NCBI GenBank assembly: GCA_964427005.1
Contig: CAYRTL010000008.1
Location: 15,066 to 79,065, forward strand
DNA: 64,000 nucleotides
Source: JAMXLO01 sp964427005
Lineage (GTDB): Bacteria > Pseudomonadota > Alphaproteobacteria > Acetobacterales > Acetobacteraceae
Direction of reading: 5' to 3'
The position numbers were made by a program, and so were the translations under genes. The notes under the pieces are model-generated. The model did no database searches and was not told the origin of the DNA. It saw only the letters and a list, made by a program, of their open reading frames with translations. Of this stretch, positions 51,212 through 60,294 are shown piece by piece; position 1 is the stretch's first letter; each line of letters starts with the position of its first letter.

Positions 51212-51666
51212 GCAAGATCACCCAGCCGGTCAGGCCATCCGGAGAGCACGGCACGTCGGGTGTCAGAGCCTGTCGCATGCAGTGCCACGGTCAGCGCACT
51301 GGACGGACGCAGCGGACCCAGCCGATCCGGCCACTCGACCAGGACGATGCCGTCGCGCGCCTCGTCCCATCCGAGTTCCGCCAGTCCACCGGGCCCATCC
51401 AGCCGCCACAGATCGAAATGCTGCACCGGACCAATGCGCGTCTCGTAGCTCTGCACGAGCGTGAAGGTGGGGCTCGGAACCTCGAGCGCGGAATCGCCGG
51501 TGGCGGCGCGCAGGAATGCCCGCGCGAACACCGTTTTGCCAGCGCCCAGTTCGCCTTCCAGCAGGATCGCGTCGCCCGCACGTGCAACCCTGGCGACCGC
51601 AGCAGCGAGGTTTTCGGTAGCCGCCTGGTTTGGCAGATCGATGGAACGTTTGGCGGCGGCGGACAT
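51208..51666 (-). CDS. tsaE: tRNA threonylcarbamoyladenosine biosynthesis ATPase TsaE
   Basis: 152 residues from the ATG at 51666; the frame remains open to 51702. The P-loop LLEGELGAGKTVFARAFLRA, SPTFTLVQSYE and FDLWRLDGPGGLAELGWDEA are TsaE signatures. It powers t6A37 synthesis with TsaB and TsaD in the cytoplasm. The stop overlaps the amgK start (ATGA). It is the first gene of the operon; the promoter should lie between it and the divergent reductase gene, in a gap of only 61 bases. Confidence 0.93.
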   Translation of the reverse strand: MSAAAKRSIDLPNQAATENLAAAVARVARAGDAILLEGELGAGKTVFARAFLRAATGDSALEVPSPTFTLVQSYETRIGPVQHFDLWRLDGPGGLAELGWDEARDGIVLVEWPDRLGPLRPSSALTVALHATGSDTRRAVLSGWPDRLGDLA

Positions 51667-51727
51667 GCGATCAATGTGCCCGAGGCGCGGAGTCGCGGAC
51701 AACTGGTGTCTCCGCTATGAGCCTGCC

Positions 51728-52744
51728 ATGCCAGCTGAGATCGAAACCGACGTCGCGATTATCGGAGCAGGGCCGGTGGGCCTGTTCGCGGTGTTCGAAT
51801 TGGGGATGCTGAAACTGTCGAGCGTCCTGATCGACGCCCTGGCCGAAGTCGGCGGGCAATGCACCGCGCTCTATCCGGAAAAGCCGATCTACGACATTCC
51901 GGCGCATCCGGCGATCGACGCAGGCGAACTGGTGGCGCAGCTCGAACGGCAGATCGCGCCGTTCCACGCGCCGCGTCTGCTCGGCCGGCGTGTCGTCGGT
52001 CTCGCCGGCAAGCCGGGCGCGTTCACGCTGACGACCGATCAGGGCGACACTGTGCGCGCAAAGGCCGTGCTCGTGGCCGCGGGCGCCGGCGCATTCGGCC
52101 CCAATCGGCCGCCGCTCGAGGGCATCGAGCAGTACGAAAGATCAGGCGCGGTGCAGTACTACGTTCGCCGCCGTGAGGATTTCCGCGACAAGCGTGTGGT
52201 CATTGCCGGCGGCGGCGATTCGGCAGTCGATTGGGCGCTCGCGCTGAAGGACATCGCGCGCGTCGCTGTGGTGCATCGGCGGCCAAAGTTTCGCGCGGCG
52301 CCGGAGACCGCGGCGCAACTCGACTCTGCGGCACGGCAGGGCGAGATCGAACTGGTGATCCCGTATCAGCTTCACGCACTGCACGGCACCAATGGCGCCT
52401 TGCACGGCGTCGAGGTCGCAACATTGCAGGGCGAGACGCGCCTGCTGGCGGCAGATGTGCTGCTGCCATTCTTCGGCCTGTCGATGGATTTGGGGCCGAT
52501 CGCGGCATGGGGATTGGACCGCGATCTGCACCACGTGAAGATCGATCCCGCGACATGCCAAACGTCCACGCCTAGCGTGTTCGCCATCGGCGACGTGGTG
52601 ACCTATCCAGGCAAACTGAAGCTGATCCTGCAGGGATTCAGCGAGGCGGCGATCGCCGCGCACGCGATCTTCGGCGTCGTGCGCCCGGGCGAGGCACTGC
52701 ACTTCGAGTACTCGACCACGAAGGGCGTGCCTGCCGCCTCGTAG
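51728..52744 (+). CDS. Ferredoxin--NADP+ reductase (thioredoxin-reductase-like type)
   Basis: 338 residues from the ATG at 51728. FAD-binding GAGPVGLFAVFELGML and EVGGQCTALYPEKPIYDIPA, NADPH-binding VVIAGGGDSAVDWALAL, and the C-terminal FAIGDVVTYPGKLKLI fit the TrxR-like FNR family of alphaproteobacteria and Bacillus YumC. The redox-active CxxC of real thioredoxin reductases is missing, which supports the FNR call. Divergent from tsaE, convergent with the CoA-transferase. Confidence 0.9.
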   Translation: MPAEIETDVAIIGAGPVGLFAVFELGMLKLSSVLIDALAEVGGQCTALYPEKPIYDIPAHPAIDAGELVAQLERQIAPFHAPRLLGRRVVGLAGKPGAFTLTTDQGDTVRAKAVLVAAGAGAFGPNRPPLEGIEQYERSGAVQYYVRRREDFRDKRVVIAGGGDSAVDWALALKDIARVAVVHRRPKFRAAPETAAQLDSAARQGEIELVIPYQLHALHGTNGALHGVEVATLQGETRLLAADVLLPFFGLSMDLGPIAAWGLDRDLHHVKIDPATCQTSTPSVFAIGDVVTYPGKLKLILQGFSEAAIAAHAIFGVVRPGEALHFEYSTTKGVPAAS

Positions 52745-52746
52745 CG

Positions 52747-53988
52747 CTATCTCCGACGCTTGGTCAGCAGCACCTCGTCGCGTTGCAGTGCGGCGATCTC
52801 CTCCGGCGAATAGCCGTGCTGCATCAACACCTCGTTGCCGTCCTGCGCGAACTTCGGCGGCGGCCGGCGCGTGCCGCCCGGCGTCCGCCGTAGCTTGATC
52901 GGTGTGCCGATGCCTTTGTACCAATCCAGCTCGGTCACCATCTCACGATGTGCGCTGTGCGGCGCCGCAGTGGATTCATCGACCGGCAGCACTGGCCCGG
53001 CAGGAACGCCATTGCGGATCAGCTTCAGCGCCAGCTCATTCCCGTCATGCTGCGCGAATGCCGCCGCCAGCACTTCGGTCAACGCGGCACGATTGACGTT
53101 GCGCTTTCCATTGTCTGCGAAGCGCGGATCGTCCGCCAGTTCCGGCCGGCCGATGATTTCTGCCATCTTGCGGAACTGACCGTTGTTGCCGCTGGCGATG
53201 AAGATGTCGCACGTCTTGGTTGGGAACTTGTCATAGGGGACCAGATTGGGATGCGGATTGCCTGTTCCCGCCGGACGTTTGCCATTGAGGAAGAAGTTCG
53301 CCGCCTGCGGATGCAACAACGCCATGCCACAATCGTATAGCGTCATGTCGATATACTGGCCACGGCCTGAACGTTCGCGTTCGTGCAGTGCCATCAGGAT
53401 ACCGATCGCCGAATAAAGACCGGTGCCCATATCGACGATGGCGGTGCCGAGACGCATCGGTCCGGTGGATGCATCACCGTTTACGCTCATCAATCCAGTC
53501 ATGGCCTGCAGAATCGCATCGTAGCCAGGCAGGCCGCCAAGCGGACCGTCCTCGCCGAAGCCTGAAATGCGACAATGGATCAGACGAGGAAAGCGCGGTG
53601 ACAGATCCTTCTCATAGCCAAGTCCCCATTTCTCCATCGAGCCTGGCTTGAAATTCTCGATCAGGATGTCGGCGCCTTCGAGCAGGCGCAGCAGCACGGC
53701 CTTGCCTTCCGGCTTGCCGATATCCAACGCGATCGCACGCTTGTTGCGATTGATGCCGATGAAGTAGCTGGCGTCCTCGTCGTGGAACGGAGGCCCCCAG
53801 TCGCGGACCTCATCCCCTTGTGGCGGCTCGATCTTGATCACGTCGGCGCCGTGGTCGGACAGGATCATCGTGCAGTACGGCCCGCCGAGTACGCGGGTCA
53901 GGTCGACGACTTTCAGTCCGGCGAGTGCACCGGGCGATTTCGCCAGCCCCTTCCCCTGGGTTGCCGGCCGATACGTTGCATCATCCAT
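52747..53988 (-). CDS. CaiB/BaiF (class III) CoA-transferase family protein
   Basis: 413 residues. LAGLKVVDLTRVLGGPYCTM, GADVIKIEPPQGDEVRDWGP, LIENFKPGSMEKWGLGYEKD and the catalytic-Asp region GTAIVDMGTGLYSAIGILMA are standard. It is a second, distinct member beside that at 16568. Formyl-CoA transferases, succinyl-CoA:carboxylate transferases and racemases share these motifs, so the substrate is open. No co-directional partner; 15 bases separate it from folC upstream. Confidence 0.88.
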   Translation of the reverse strand: MDDATYRPATQGKGLAKSPGALAGLKVVDLTRVLGGPYCTMILSDHGADVIKIEPPQGDEVRDWGPPFHDEDASYFIGINRNKRAIALDIGKPEGKAVLLRLLEGADILIENFKPGSMEKWGLGYEKDLSPRFPRLIHCRISGFGEDGPLGGLPGYDAILQAMTGLMSVNGDASTGPMRLGTAIVDMGTGLYSAIGILMALHERERSGRGQYIDMTLYDCGMALLHPQAANFFLNGKRPAGTGNPHPNLVPYDKFPTKTCDIFIASGNNGQFRKMAEIIGRPELADDPRFADNGKRNVNRAALTEVLAAAFAQHDGNELALKLIRNGVPAGPVLPVDESTAAPHSAHREMVTELDWYKGIGTPIKLRRTPGGTRRPPPKFAQDGNEVLMQHGYSPEEIAALQRDEVLLTKRRR

Positions 53989-54003
53989 CGGACTGTTCGC
54001 TCC

Positions 54004-55197
54004 CTACCCATCCTGCTTCAGGACCTCTCCCGCGAGGTATAGACTGCCACAGATCAGCACGCGAGCGCGCTGATCGCGCGGCAGCGCACGCAACGCATCG
54101 GCCACGTGCGGGCCGGGCCGTGCGATACCACCTGATGCCTCGACGATGGCCTCCACGGGCCGCGCATCGTGCTGTCCTTCTTCCGCCACCGCCCACAGGG
54201 TGGTTGCATGCGGGACCAAGGGGCGCAGGAACTCGTTGGCTTCTTTCGTCTGCTTCATCCCCACCAGGAGATGCACCGGGCGATCCGCCCAGGACCGCAG
54301 GTGTTCGGCCAGTACCACGCCAGCACCGGGATTGTGCCCGCCATCCAGCCACAGCTCCCAATCACCCGGCAGCAAGGCAGCGAGCCGGCCACGCAGACGC
54401 TGCAGCCGCGCGGGCCACTCCGCATTGGCAATCCCCGCAACGTCCATCGGCAATCCGGACGCGTGCAGTGCCGCAATTGCGATGCCGGCATTGTCCAATT
54501 GGAAAGCGCCAGGAAGCGATGGTTTCGTATGGACCGGTTCTGCCCGCACTACGGGCGCACCAACGCGCTCGGCTACCGCGAGCAACACGTCCAGCACTTC
54601 GGCTGGCTGGGCGCCAATGGCGACAGGCACGCCTGGCTTGATGATGCCGGCTTTCTCCGCGGCGATGATTGGCAGCGTATCACCCAGCATCTCGCGATGA
54701 TCGAGCGAAATCGAGGTGATGGCGCAGGCCGCCGGCCGATCGATGACATTGGTGGCATCGCCACGGCCGCCAAGGCCGACTTCCAGCACGCACATATCGG
54801 CTGGCGTCTGCGCGAACAGATGAAATGCGACAGCGGTGATCACCTCGAACACAGTGATTGGCGCGCCGGCATTCACCTGCTCGATATGTTCCAGGGCCTC
54901 GGCCAGCGCTTCATCGGAAGCAAGCTCGCCAGCAATGCGGATGCGTTCATTGAATCGCACCAGATGCGGGGACGTATAGACATGCACTCGCTGCCCCGCA
55001 GCTTCGGCCATCGCGCGCAGGAAAGCACAGGTGCTGCCCTTCCCGTTGGTACCTGCGACGTGGATCACCGGTGGCAGACGCTGTTCGGGATGATCCAGCT
55101 TCGCAAGCAACAGCTTCAGCCGATCCAGGCTGAGATCGATCAGCCGAGGATGCAGTCCATGCAGCCGGGCGACGATGCCTTCGATGCGCGAGGACAT
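54004..55197 (-). CDS. folC: Bifunctional folylpolyglutamate synthase / dihydrofolate synthase
   Basis: 397 residues of the Mur-ligase-like family: P-loop HVAGTNGKGSTCAFLRAM, SPHLVRFNERIRI, VLEVGLGGRGDATNVID, SISLDHREMLGDTLPIIAAE and WLDGGHNPGAG are present. It adds glutamate to dihydropteroate and folates in the cytoplasm. It follows accD in the leftward trp-acc-fol gene order common in proteobacteria, but a palindromic element of about 90 bases now separates the two genes. Confidence 0.93.
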   Translation of the reverse strand: MSSRIEGIVARLHGLHPRLIDLSLDRLKLLLAKLDHPEQRLPPVIHVAGTNGKGSTCAFLRAMAEAAGQRVHVYTSPHLVRFNERIRIAGELASDEALAEALEHIEQVNAGAPITVFEVITAVAFHLFAQTPADMCVLEVGLGGRGDATNVIDRPAACAITSISLDHREMLGDTLPIIAAEKAGIIKPGVPVAIGAQPAEVLDVLLAVAERVGAPVVRAEPVHTKPSLPGAFQLDNAGIAIAALHASGLPMDVAGIANAEWPARLQRLRGRLAALLPGDWELWLDGGHNPGAGVVLAEHLRSWADRPVHLLVGMKQTKEANEFLRPLVPHATTLWAVAEEGQHDARPVEAIVEASGGIARPGPHVADALRALPRDQRARVLICGSLYLAGEVLKQDG

Positions 55198-55210
55198 TGG
55201 CGATCACAAC

Positions 55211-55301
55211 GGTCATGGCCGGGCTCGACCCGGCCATCCACGTCTTTCTTCTATGCCCGCGAGCAAGACGTGGATGACCGGGCCACGCCCGGCCATGACG
55301 G
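55211..55301. repeat. Palindromic element (family A) between accD and folC
   Basis: Two inverted arms (about 55211-55246 and 55265-55301) share GGTCATGGCCGGGC, CCCGG and CATCCACGTCTT, with a short AT-richer centre. This is the most complete copy in the window and the closest to the one inside amgK. It occupies nearly all of the accD-folC spacer, so a folded transcript could separate expression of these genes. Confidence 0.88.
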
Positions 55302-55316
55302 TGGGGGATGACATCA

Positions 55317-56183
55317 TCACGCTGCCGCCGGCACTTCCTTCACCCGCAGCAGCGAGATCAGCCGTGCCAGCGTTGCCTTCATCTCCGTGCGCTTCACCAC
55401 CATGTCCACGATGCCGTGCTCGTGCAGGTATTCAGCGCGTTGGAAACCCTCGGGCAGCTTTTCGCGAACCGTCTGCTCGATCACCCGCGGGCCGGCAAAG
55501 CCGATGAGGGCGCCGGGCTCAGCGATCTGGATGTCGCCAAGCATCGGAAAACTTGCCGTTACGCCGCCTGTCGTGGGATCCGTCAGCACCACGATGTACG
55601 GCAGGCCGGCTTCCTTCACGAGACGTGTGGCGATGACAGTGCGCGGCATCTGCATCAGGCTGATCGCGCCTTCCATCATGCGCGCGCCGCCTGATGCGGT
55701 GAACACGATCAGCGGTGCGTCCTGCAGCACGGCAAGCCGTGCCGCGGCAAGAATGCCTTCGCCGACAGCAGCGCCCATTGAGCCGCCAATGAACTCGAAC
55801 TCCATCGCTGCCACGACGGCCTGCTGGCCTTCGATCTTGCCATGCGCAACCACCAGCGCATCATCCAGATGCGTCTTGTCGCGCGCTTCCTTCAGCCGAT
55901 CCGTGTAGCGCTTGGTATCGCGAAATCGCAGCGGATCAGCCGCTACCTTCGGTAGCTCGATGCGCGTGAAGCTTCCCTCGTCGAAGGTCATGCCTAGTCG
56001 TTCCACCGCACCGACCCGCATGTGGTGCGAGCAATGCGGACAGACCCTCAGGTTCGCGATCAGATCGCGGTGGAAGATCATCTGCTGACAAGCAGGGCAC
56101 TGGTCCCAGAGGTTCTCCGGAACCTCGCGCCGCGCAAACAGCGTGCGGATTTTCGGGCGGACGAATTCGGTAAGCCAGTTCAT
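55317..56183 (-). CDS. accD: Acetyl-CoA carboxylase carboxyltransferase subunit beta
   Basis: 288 residues. The zinc ribbon is at the N-terminus (DQCPACQQMIF and RVCPHCSHHMR), followed by the carboxyltransferase fold (SGGARMMEGAISLMQMPRT, PTTGGVTASFPMLGDI, GFAGPRVIEQTVREKLPEGF). It partners AccA to carboxylate acetyl-CoA in fatty acid synthesis. Its ATG overlaps the trpA stop (ATGA). Confidence 0.96.
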   Translation of the reverse strand: MNWLTEFVRPKIRTLFARREVPENLWDQCPACQQMIFHRDLIANLRVCPHCSHHMRVGAVERLGMTFDEGSFTRIELPKVAADPLRFRDTKRYTDRLKEARDKTHLDDALVVAHGKIEGQQAVVAAMEFEFIGGSMGAAVGEGILAAARLAVLQDAPLIVFTASGGARMMEGAISLMQMPRTVIATRLVKEAGLPYIVVLTDPTTGGVTASFPMLGDIQIAEPGALIGFAGPRVIEQTVREKLPEGFQRAEYLHEHGIVDMVVKRTEMKATLARLISLLRVKEVPAAA

Positions 56184-57010
56184 GCGTGCACACGTGCTCC
56201 GCGCACGCCTTCGGCGAGTTCTCGCACCTGATCCAGCACCTTTGCCACCGCGCCCGGCCTGGCGTGGCCATGTTCGTCCAGGTTCGCTGCCAGTGTGTCG
56301 ATCAAGGCGGAGGCTACCACCGCCGCATCGGCGATGCGCGCCGCCTCCGCCGCCTGGTGAGGACTGCGCACACCGAAGCCGATCGCGATCGGCAGGTCGG
56401 TGAAGCGGCGGATGCGCGGGATCGCTTCGGCAAGATGCTCCGACGTCGCGCTGCGCGTGCCGGTGATGCCCGTGATGGCGACGTAGTAGACGAACCCGGA
56501 GCTGCCATCGAGCACCAGCGGCAGGCGCTTGTCATCGGTCGTCGGTGCGACGAGGCGGATGATGTCGAGCCCGTGCGCTTTGGCGTGGGGCACCAGCAGA
56601 TCGGCTTCCTCGGTCGGCAGATCGACCATGATCAAACCGTCCACGCCGGCTGTCGCTGCATCCGCGCAGAAACGGTCGACGCCGTAGGACAGGACCGGAT
56701 TGAGGTAACCCATCAGTATGATCGGCGTGCCATCATCATCGCGGCGGAACTCGCGCACCATCTGGAGCACATGCGCGACCTTGACGCCCGCAGCGAGAGC
56801 ACGCTTGCCGGCTGCCTGGATGATCGGACCATCAGCCATCGGATCGGTGAAGGGCACGCCGATTTCGATCAAGTCGGCGCCGGCTCCAGGCATGCCGCGG
56901 AGAAGCGCGGCCGAAGTGGCTGCGTCAGGGTCCCATGCTTCGATGAAGGGAATCAGCGCGCCGCGACCTTCGCGCTTCAGCGCGGCGAAGCGGGGAGTGA
57001 TGCGGCTCAT
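56180..57010 (-). CDS. trpA: Tryptophan synthase alpha subunit
   Basis: 276 residues from the ATG at 57010 (MSRITPRFAALKREGR); an in-frame start at 57058 would translate repeat DNA and is not accepted. The catalytic Glu and Asp are in DLIEIGVPFTDPMADGP, and GYLNPVLSYGVDRF and GFVYYVAITGITG are typical. It cleaves indole-3-glycerol phosphate and channels indole to TrpB. A repeat of about 90 bases separates it from trpB. Confidence 0.96.
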   Translation of the reverse strand: MSRITPRFAALKREGRGALIPFIEAWDPDAATSAALLRGMPGAGADLIEIGVPFTDPMADGPIIQAAGKRALAAGVKVAHVLQMVREFRRDDDGTPIILMGYLNPVLSYGVDRFCADAATAGVDGLIMVDLPTEEADLLVPHAKAHGLDIIRLVAPTTDDKRLPLVLDGSSGFVYYVAITGITGTRSATSEHLAEAIPRIRRFTDLPIAIGFGVRSPHQAAEAARIADAAVVASALIDTLAANLDEHGHARPGAVAKVLDQVRELAEGVRGARVHA

Positions 57011-57020
57011 CGGGCAGAAC

Positions 57021-57110
57021 CCTCTCCCGCTTCGCGGGCGAGGTGAATGCGTCTCCACCTTTCCCGCTTGCGGGAGAGGTCGGCGAACGCAGTGAGCCGG
57101 GAGAGGGTAC
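57021..57110. repeat. Compound inverted repeat (family B) between trpB and trpA
   Basis: The stretch carries CCTCTCCCGC-TTC-GCGGGCGAGG (57021-57044), a second unit CCTTTCCCGC-TTG-CGGGAGAGG (57058-57079) and a closing CCGGGAGAGGG (57097-57107) that can pair with the first arm. It fills the space between trpB and trpA, which are adjacent or overlapping in many genomes. A shorter relative lies at 41891-41930. Confidence 0.8.
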
Positions 57111-57116
57111 CGCGCA

Positions 57117-58337
57117 TCACAGCTTCACTCCCAAATGCTCGGCGACAGTGAAGATGTCCTTGTCGCCGCGTCCGCACAGGTTCATGAGGATGATCTGGTC
57201 CTTCCCCATCGTTGGCGCGAGCTTCGTCACATGTGCCAGTGCGTGCGCCGGCTCGAGCGCTGGGATGATACCTTCAGTCCGCGTACACAGCTGGAACGCG
57301 GCGAGCGCTTCCTCATCCGTCGCCGACACGTACTCGACGCGTCCGATATCATGCAGCCATGAATGCTCTGGCCCGATCCCCGGATAGTCGAGGCCGGCGC
57401 TGATCGAATGCGCTTCGATGATCTGGCCGTCATCGTCCTGCAGCAGATACGTGCGGTTGCCGTGCAGCACACCAGGCCGTCCGCCGGTCAGGCTTGCGGC
57501 ATGTTCGCCGCTTTCTATCCCATGGCCGCCCGCTTCCACGCCGATGAGCCGCACAGACGGATCATCAAGGAATGGATGGAACAGCCCCATCGCATTCGAT
57601 CCGCCACCGATGCACGCTACGGCCGCATCTGGCAGCCGACCCTCGGCTTCGCCCAGTTGCGCCTTCGCCTCCTCCCCGATCACCGACTGAAAGTCGCGCA
57701 CCATCGTCGGATAGGGATGCGGGCCGGCAACGGTACCGATCAGGTAATAGGTGTCCTCGACATTGGCGACCCAGTCGCGCAGCGCCTCGTTCATCGCGTC
57801 CTTCAACGTGGACGCGCCCGAGGTCACCGGCTTCACTTCGGCACCCAGCAGCTTCATGCGGAATACGTTCGGTTTCTGCCGCTCTACATCGGTGGCACCC
57901 ATGTAGACTGTACACGGTAGACCGAACAGCGCGCACATCGTGGCCGTCGCCACGCCGTGCTGGCCGGCACCGGTCTCGGCAATGATGCGGGTCTTGCCCA
58001 TCCGCTTGGCCAGCAGGATCTGGCCCATGCAGTTGTTGGCCTTGTGACTGCCGGTGTGGTTCAGCTCATCGCGCTTGAAGTAGATCTTTGCGCCACCGAG
58101 ATGCCGCGTCAGCCTTTCCGCAAACCACAATGCGCTGGGGCGGCCGACATAGTGTTTCAGGTACGCATCCAGCTCCGTCTTGAACGCGGGATCGGCGCGC
58201 GCCGCCAGATAGGCCTGCTCGACTTCCAGGATCAGTGGCATCAGCGTCTCGGCAACAAAACGTCCGCCGAATTCGCCGAACCGGCCTCGCCCGTCCGGGC
58301 CATTGCGCAGGCTATTGATGCCAGGAACCTGGTTCAC
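57117..58337 (-). CDS. trpB: Tryptophan synthase beta subunit
   Basis: 406 residues starting at a GTG (58337) with AAGGAG upstream. The PLP lysine is in NHTGSHKANNCMGQ, the phosphate loop in IGGGSNAMGLFHPF, and GRFGEFGGRFVAETLMPL is the usual beginning. It condenses indole with serine. trpF, usually upstream, is not seen in this window; the next gene upstream is pckA, divergent. Confidence 0.97.
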   Translation of the reverse strand: MNQVPGINSLRNGPDGRGRFGEFGGRFVAETLMPLILEVEQAYLAARADPAFKTELDAYLKHYVGRPSALWFAERLTRHLGGAKIYFKRDELNHTGSHKANNCMGQILLAKRMGKTRIIAETGAGQHGVATATMCALFGLPCTVYMGATDVERQKPNVFRMKLLGAEVKPVTSGASTLKDAMNEALRDWVANVEDTYYLIGTVAGPHPYPTMVRDFQSVIGEEAKAQLGEAEGRLPDAAVACIGGGSNAMGLFHPFLDDPSVRLIGVEAGGHGIESGEHAASLTGGRPGVLHGNRTYLLQDDDGQIIEAHSISAGLDYPGIGPEHSWLHDIGRVEYVSATDEEALAAFQLCTRTEGIIPALEPAHALAHVTKLAPTMGKDQIILMNLCGRGDKDIFTVAEHLGVKL

Positions 58338-58559
58338 GTCACGCGGTCTCCTTTCGGCGCGTCATAGCGCAGGCGGCGACGAGGGTCACGCCGCAGCAGA
58401 ACATAGTCCGTGTGATGCCTCATGCATCAGCCGCGCCGATTTGGTGCATCGCACAATTCAAAGTTATGTGGAAGGGCTGGATTGTTGCGCAAATTCACTC
58501 TTATCATCGCCTTAATCCGCCCATAATCCGCCCCCACGTCCAAGAGAGGAGCAAGGCCG
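58338..58559. promoter_or_regulatory. Divergent spacer of trpB and pckA
   Basis: A 222-base region that is clearly more AT-rich than its surroundings between about 58440 and 58520. It contains a small palindrome, TTGCGCAA (58485-58492), and must hold promoters for both genes. No attenuator or leader peptide rich in tryptophan codons was found for trpB. Exact promoter boxes were not assigned. Confidence 0.4.
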
Positions 58560-60197
58560 TTGACGCTTGCCGCCGACACAGCGCATCCCCGGCACCGGAA
58601 TTGGAGGACGCTCGCCGCAGAAGCGCTCGCCGGTACCGGCGTGCATGCATCGCGGCCAGTGCACATCAACCTTACCGCTCCCGCACTGGTCGCTGAGGCG
58701 CTGAGACGGGACGAAGGACGGCTGTCGGTCGATGGTGCGCTTGTCGTCACCACCGGCGTGCACACCGGCCGCTCGGCGCAGGACAAGTTCGTGGTGGATG
58801 AACCGTCGGTAACCGGCGAAGTGTGGTGGGGCAAGGTCAACAACCGCCTTGCTCCCGACAGGTTCGCCGTACTGAAGGCCCGGGTGCAGGCGTACCTGCA
58901 AGGGCAGGAACTGTTCACCCAGGACCTGTACGCTGGAGCTGATCCGGCACATCGCGTTCGGGTACGTCTGGTCAGCACCGGCGCGTGGCAGGCGCTGTTC
59001 GCGCGCAACATCTTCATCCGCCCGCGGCCGGAGGAACTGGGGACCTTTCAGGCTGACTACGTGATCCTGCACGCGCCGCATTTCCAGACCGATCCGGCGA
59101 TTGACGGCGTGCGCAGCGGTACTACCGTCGCACTCTCCTTCGAACAGCGCACCATCGTCATCGCTGGCACCGAGTACGCCGGCGAAATCAAGAAATCCAT
59201 CTTCACCGTGATGAACTGGATTCTGCCGGAGCGCGATGTGCTGCCGATGCATTGCAGCGCGAATATCGGTGGTGAAGGCGATGTCGCTCTGTTCTTCGGA
59301 TTGTCAGGCACGGGAAAGACCACTCTCTCTTCGGATCCTCACCGCAAGCTCATCGGTGACGATGAGCATGGCTGGAGTGATAACGGCGTATTCAACTTCG
59401 AGGGCGGCTGCTACGCGAAGGTCATCAACCTTTCGGCCGAAGCGGAGCCGGAGATCTGGGCGGCGAGCCACCGCTTCGGCACGGTGCTGGAGAATGTCGT
59501 CGCCGATGCGTATGGCCGATTGGATCTCACTGACCAGTCGCTGACCGAAAACACGCGTTCGGCTTATCCGGTGGAGTACATTCCCAACGTGGAGCCGTCG
59601 CTGCGCGGCGGACAGCCGCGCAACGTGGTGATGCTGACCTGCGATGCTTTCGGCGTCATGCCGCCGATATCAAAGCTGACACCGGCGCAGGCCATGTACC
59701 ACTTCCTGTCCGGGTACACCGCGCTGGTTGCCGGAACCGAGAAAGGCCTCGGCGCCGAACCGCAGGCCACCTTCAGCACCTGCTTCGGCGCGCCATTCCT
59801 GCCGCGGCGGCCGGAGGTATACGGGCGGATGCTGGCTGAACTGATCGCGCGACACGGCGCTGATTGCTGGCTGGTCAACACCGGCTGGAGTGGTGGCCAG
59901 TATGGCGTCGGTCAGCGCATGAGCATCCGGCACACACGCGCCCTGCTCCGGGCGGCGCTGGACGGTTCGCTGGCGCGGACGCGGTTTCGGAAGGAACTCT
60001 TCTTCGGCCTGGCCATTCCCGAGCACGTCCCCGGCATACCCTCCAATGTATTGGATCCGCGGCAATCCTGGTCCGATACGGCGGCCTACGATCGGATGGC
60101 GCGCGAGCTGATCGGCCGGTTCGAGAAGAACTTCTCGGCGTTCGAGGCCGGCGTGGGCGACGAGGTCCGGGCCGCCGCAATCCGCGCCGCCGCCTGA
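58560..60197 (+). CDS. pckA: Phosphoenolpyruvate carboxykinase (ATP)
   Basis: 545 residues, read from a TTG at 58560 with AGGAG at suitable distance. Walker A is GLSGTGKTTLSSDP, the metal site LIGDDEHGWSDNGVFNFEGG, and TGVHTGRSAQDKFVV and NWILPERDVLPMHCSANIG are family signatures. It converts oxaloacetate to PEP, the entry step of gluconeogenesis. Together with glgCA this suggests that sugar storage and gluconeogenesis are intact. Confidence 0.95.
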   Translation: MTLAADTAHPRHRNWRTLAAEALAGTGVHASRPVHINLTAPALVAEALRRDEGRLSVDGALVVTTGVHTGRSAQDKFVVDEPSVTGEVWWGKVNNRLAPDRFAVLKARVQAYLQGQELFTQDLYAGADPAHRVRVRLVSTGAWQALFARNIFIRPRPEELGTFQADYVILHAPHFQTDPAIDGVRSGTTVALSFEQRTIVIAGTEYAGEIKKSIFTVMNWILPERDVLPMHCSANIGGEGDVALFFGLSGTGKTTLSSDPHRKLIGDDEHGWSDNGVFNFEGGCYAKVINLSAEAEPEIWAASHRFGTVLENVVADAYGRLDLTDQSLTENTRSAYPVEYIPNVEPSLRGGQPRNVVMLTCDAFGVMPPISKLTPAQAMYHFLSGYTALVAGTEKGLGAEPQATFSTCFGAPFLPRRPEVYGRMLAELIARHGADCWLVNTGWSGGQYGVGQRMSIRHTRALLRAALDGSLARTRFRKELFFGLAIPEHVPGIPSNVLDPRQSWSDTAAYDRMARELIGRFEKNFSAFEAGVGDEVRAAAIRAAA

Positions 60198-60294
60198 GGC
60201 GGAATTGGACTGATCGCGTTGGCGCCTCCGGGCGCTTACAGCCATTCCGATTTCCTGACACCTTGCCGGGTGTTTCGGATCAGGAGATCGCCGG

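Noticed and set aside
57011..57058. trpA start at 57058
   Set aside because: Those codons lie in the repeat element and are not TrpA-like; MSRITPRFAAL at 57010 is the family start.
15663..57110. Scattered palindromic repeats as a CRISPR array
   Set aside because: Copies are far apart, singly placed and palindromic with diverged cores; there are no regular spacers and no cas genes.
58338..58559. trp attenuator upstream of trpB
   Set aside because: No short frame with tandem tryptophan codons and no terminator/antiterminator pair was found.
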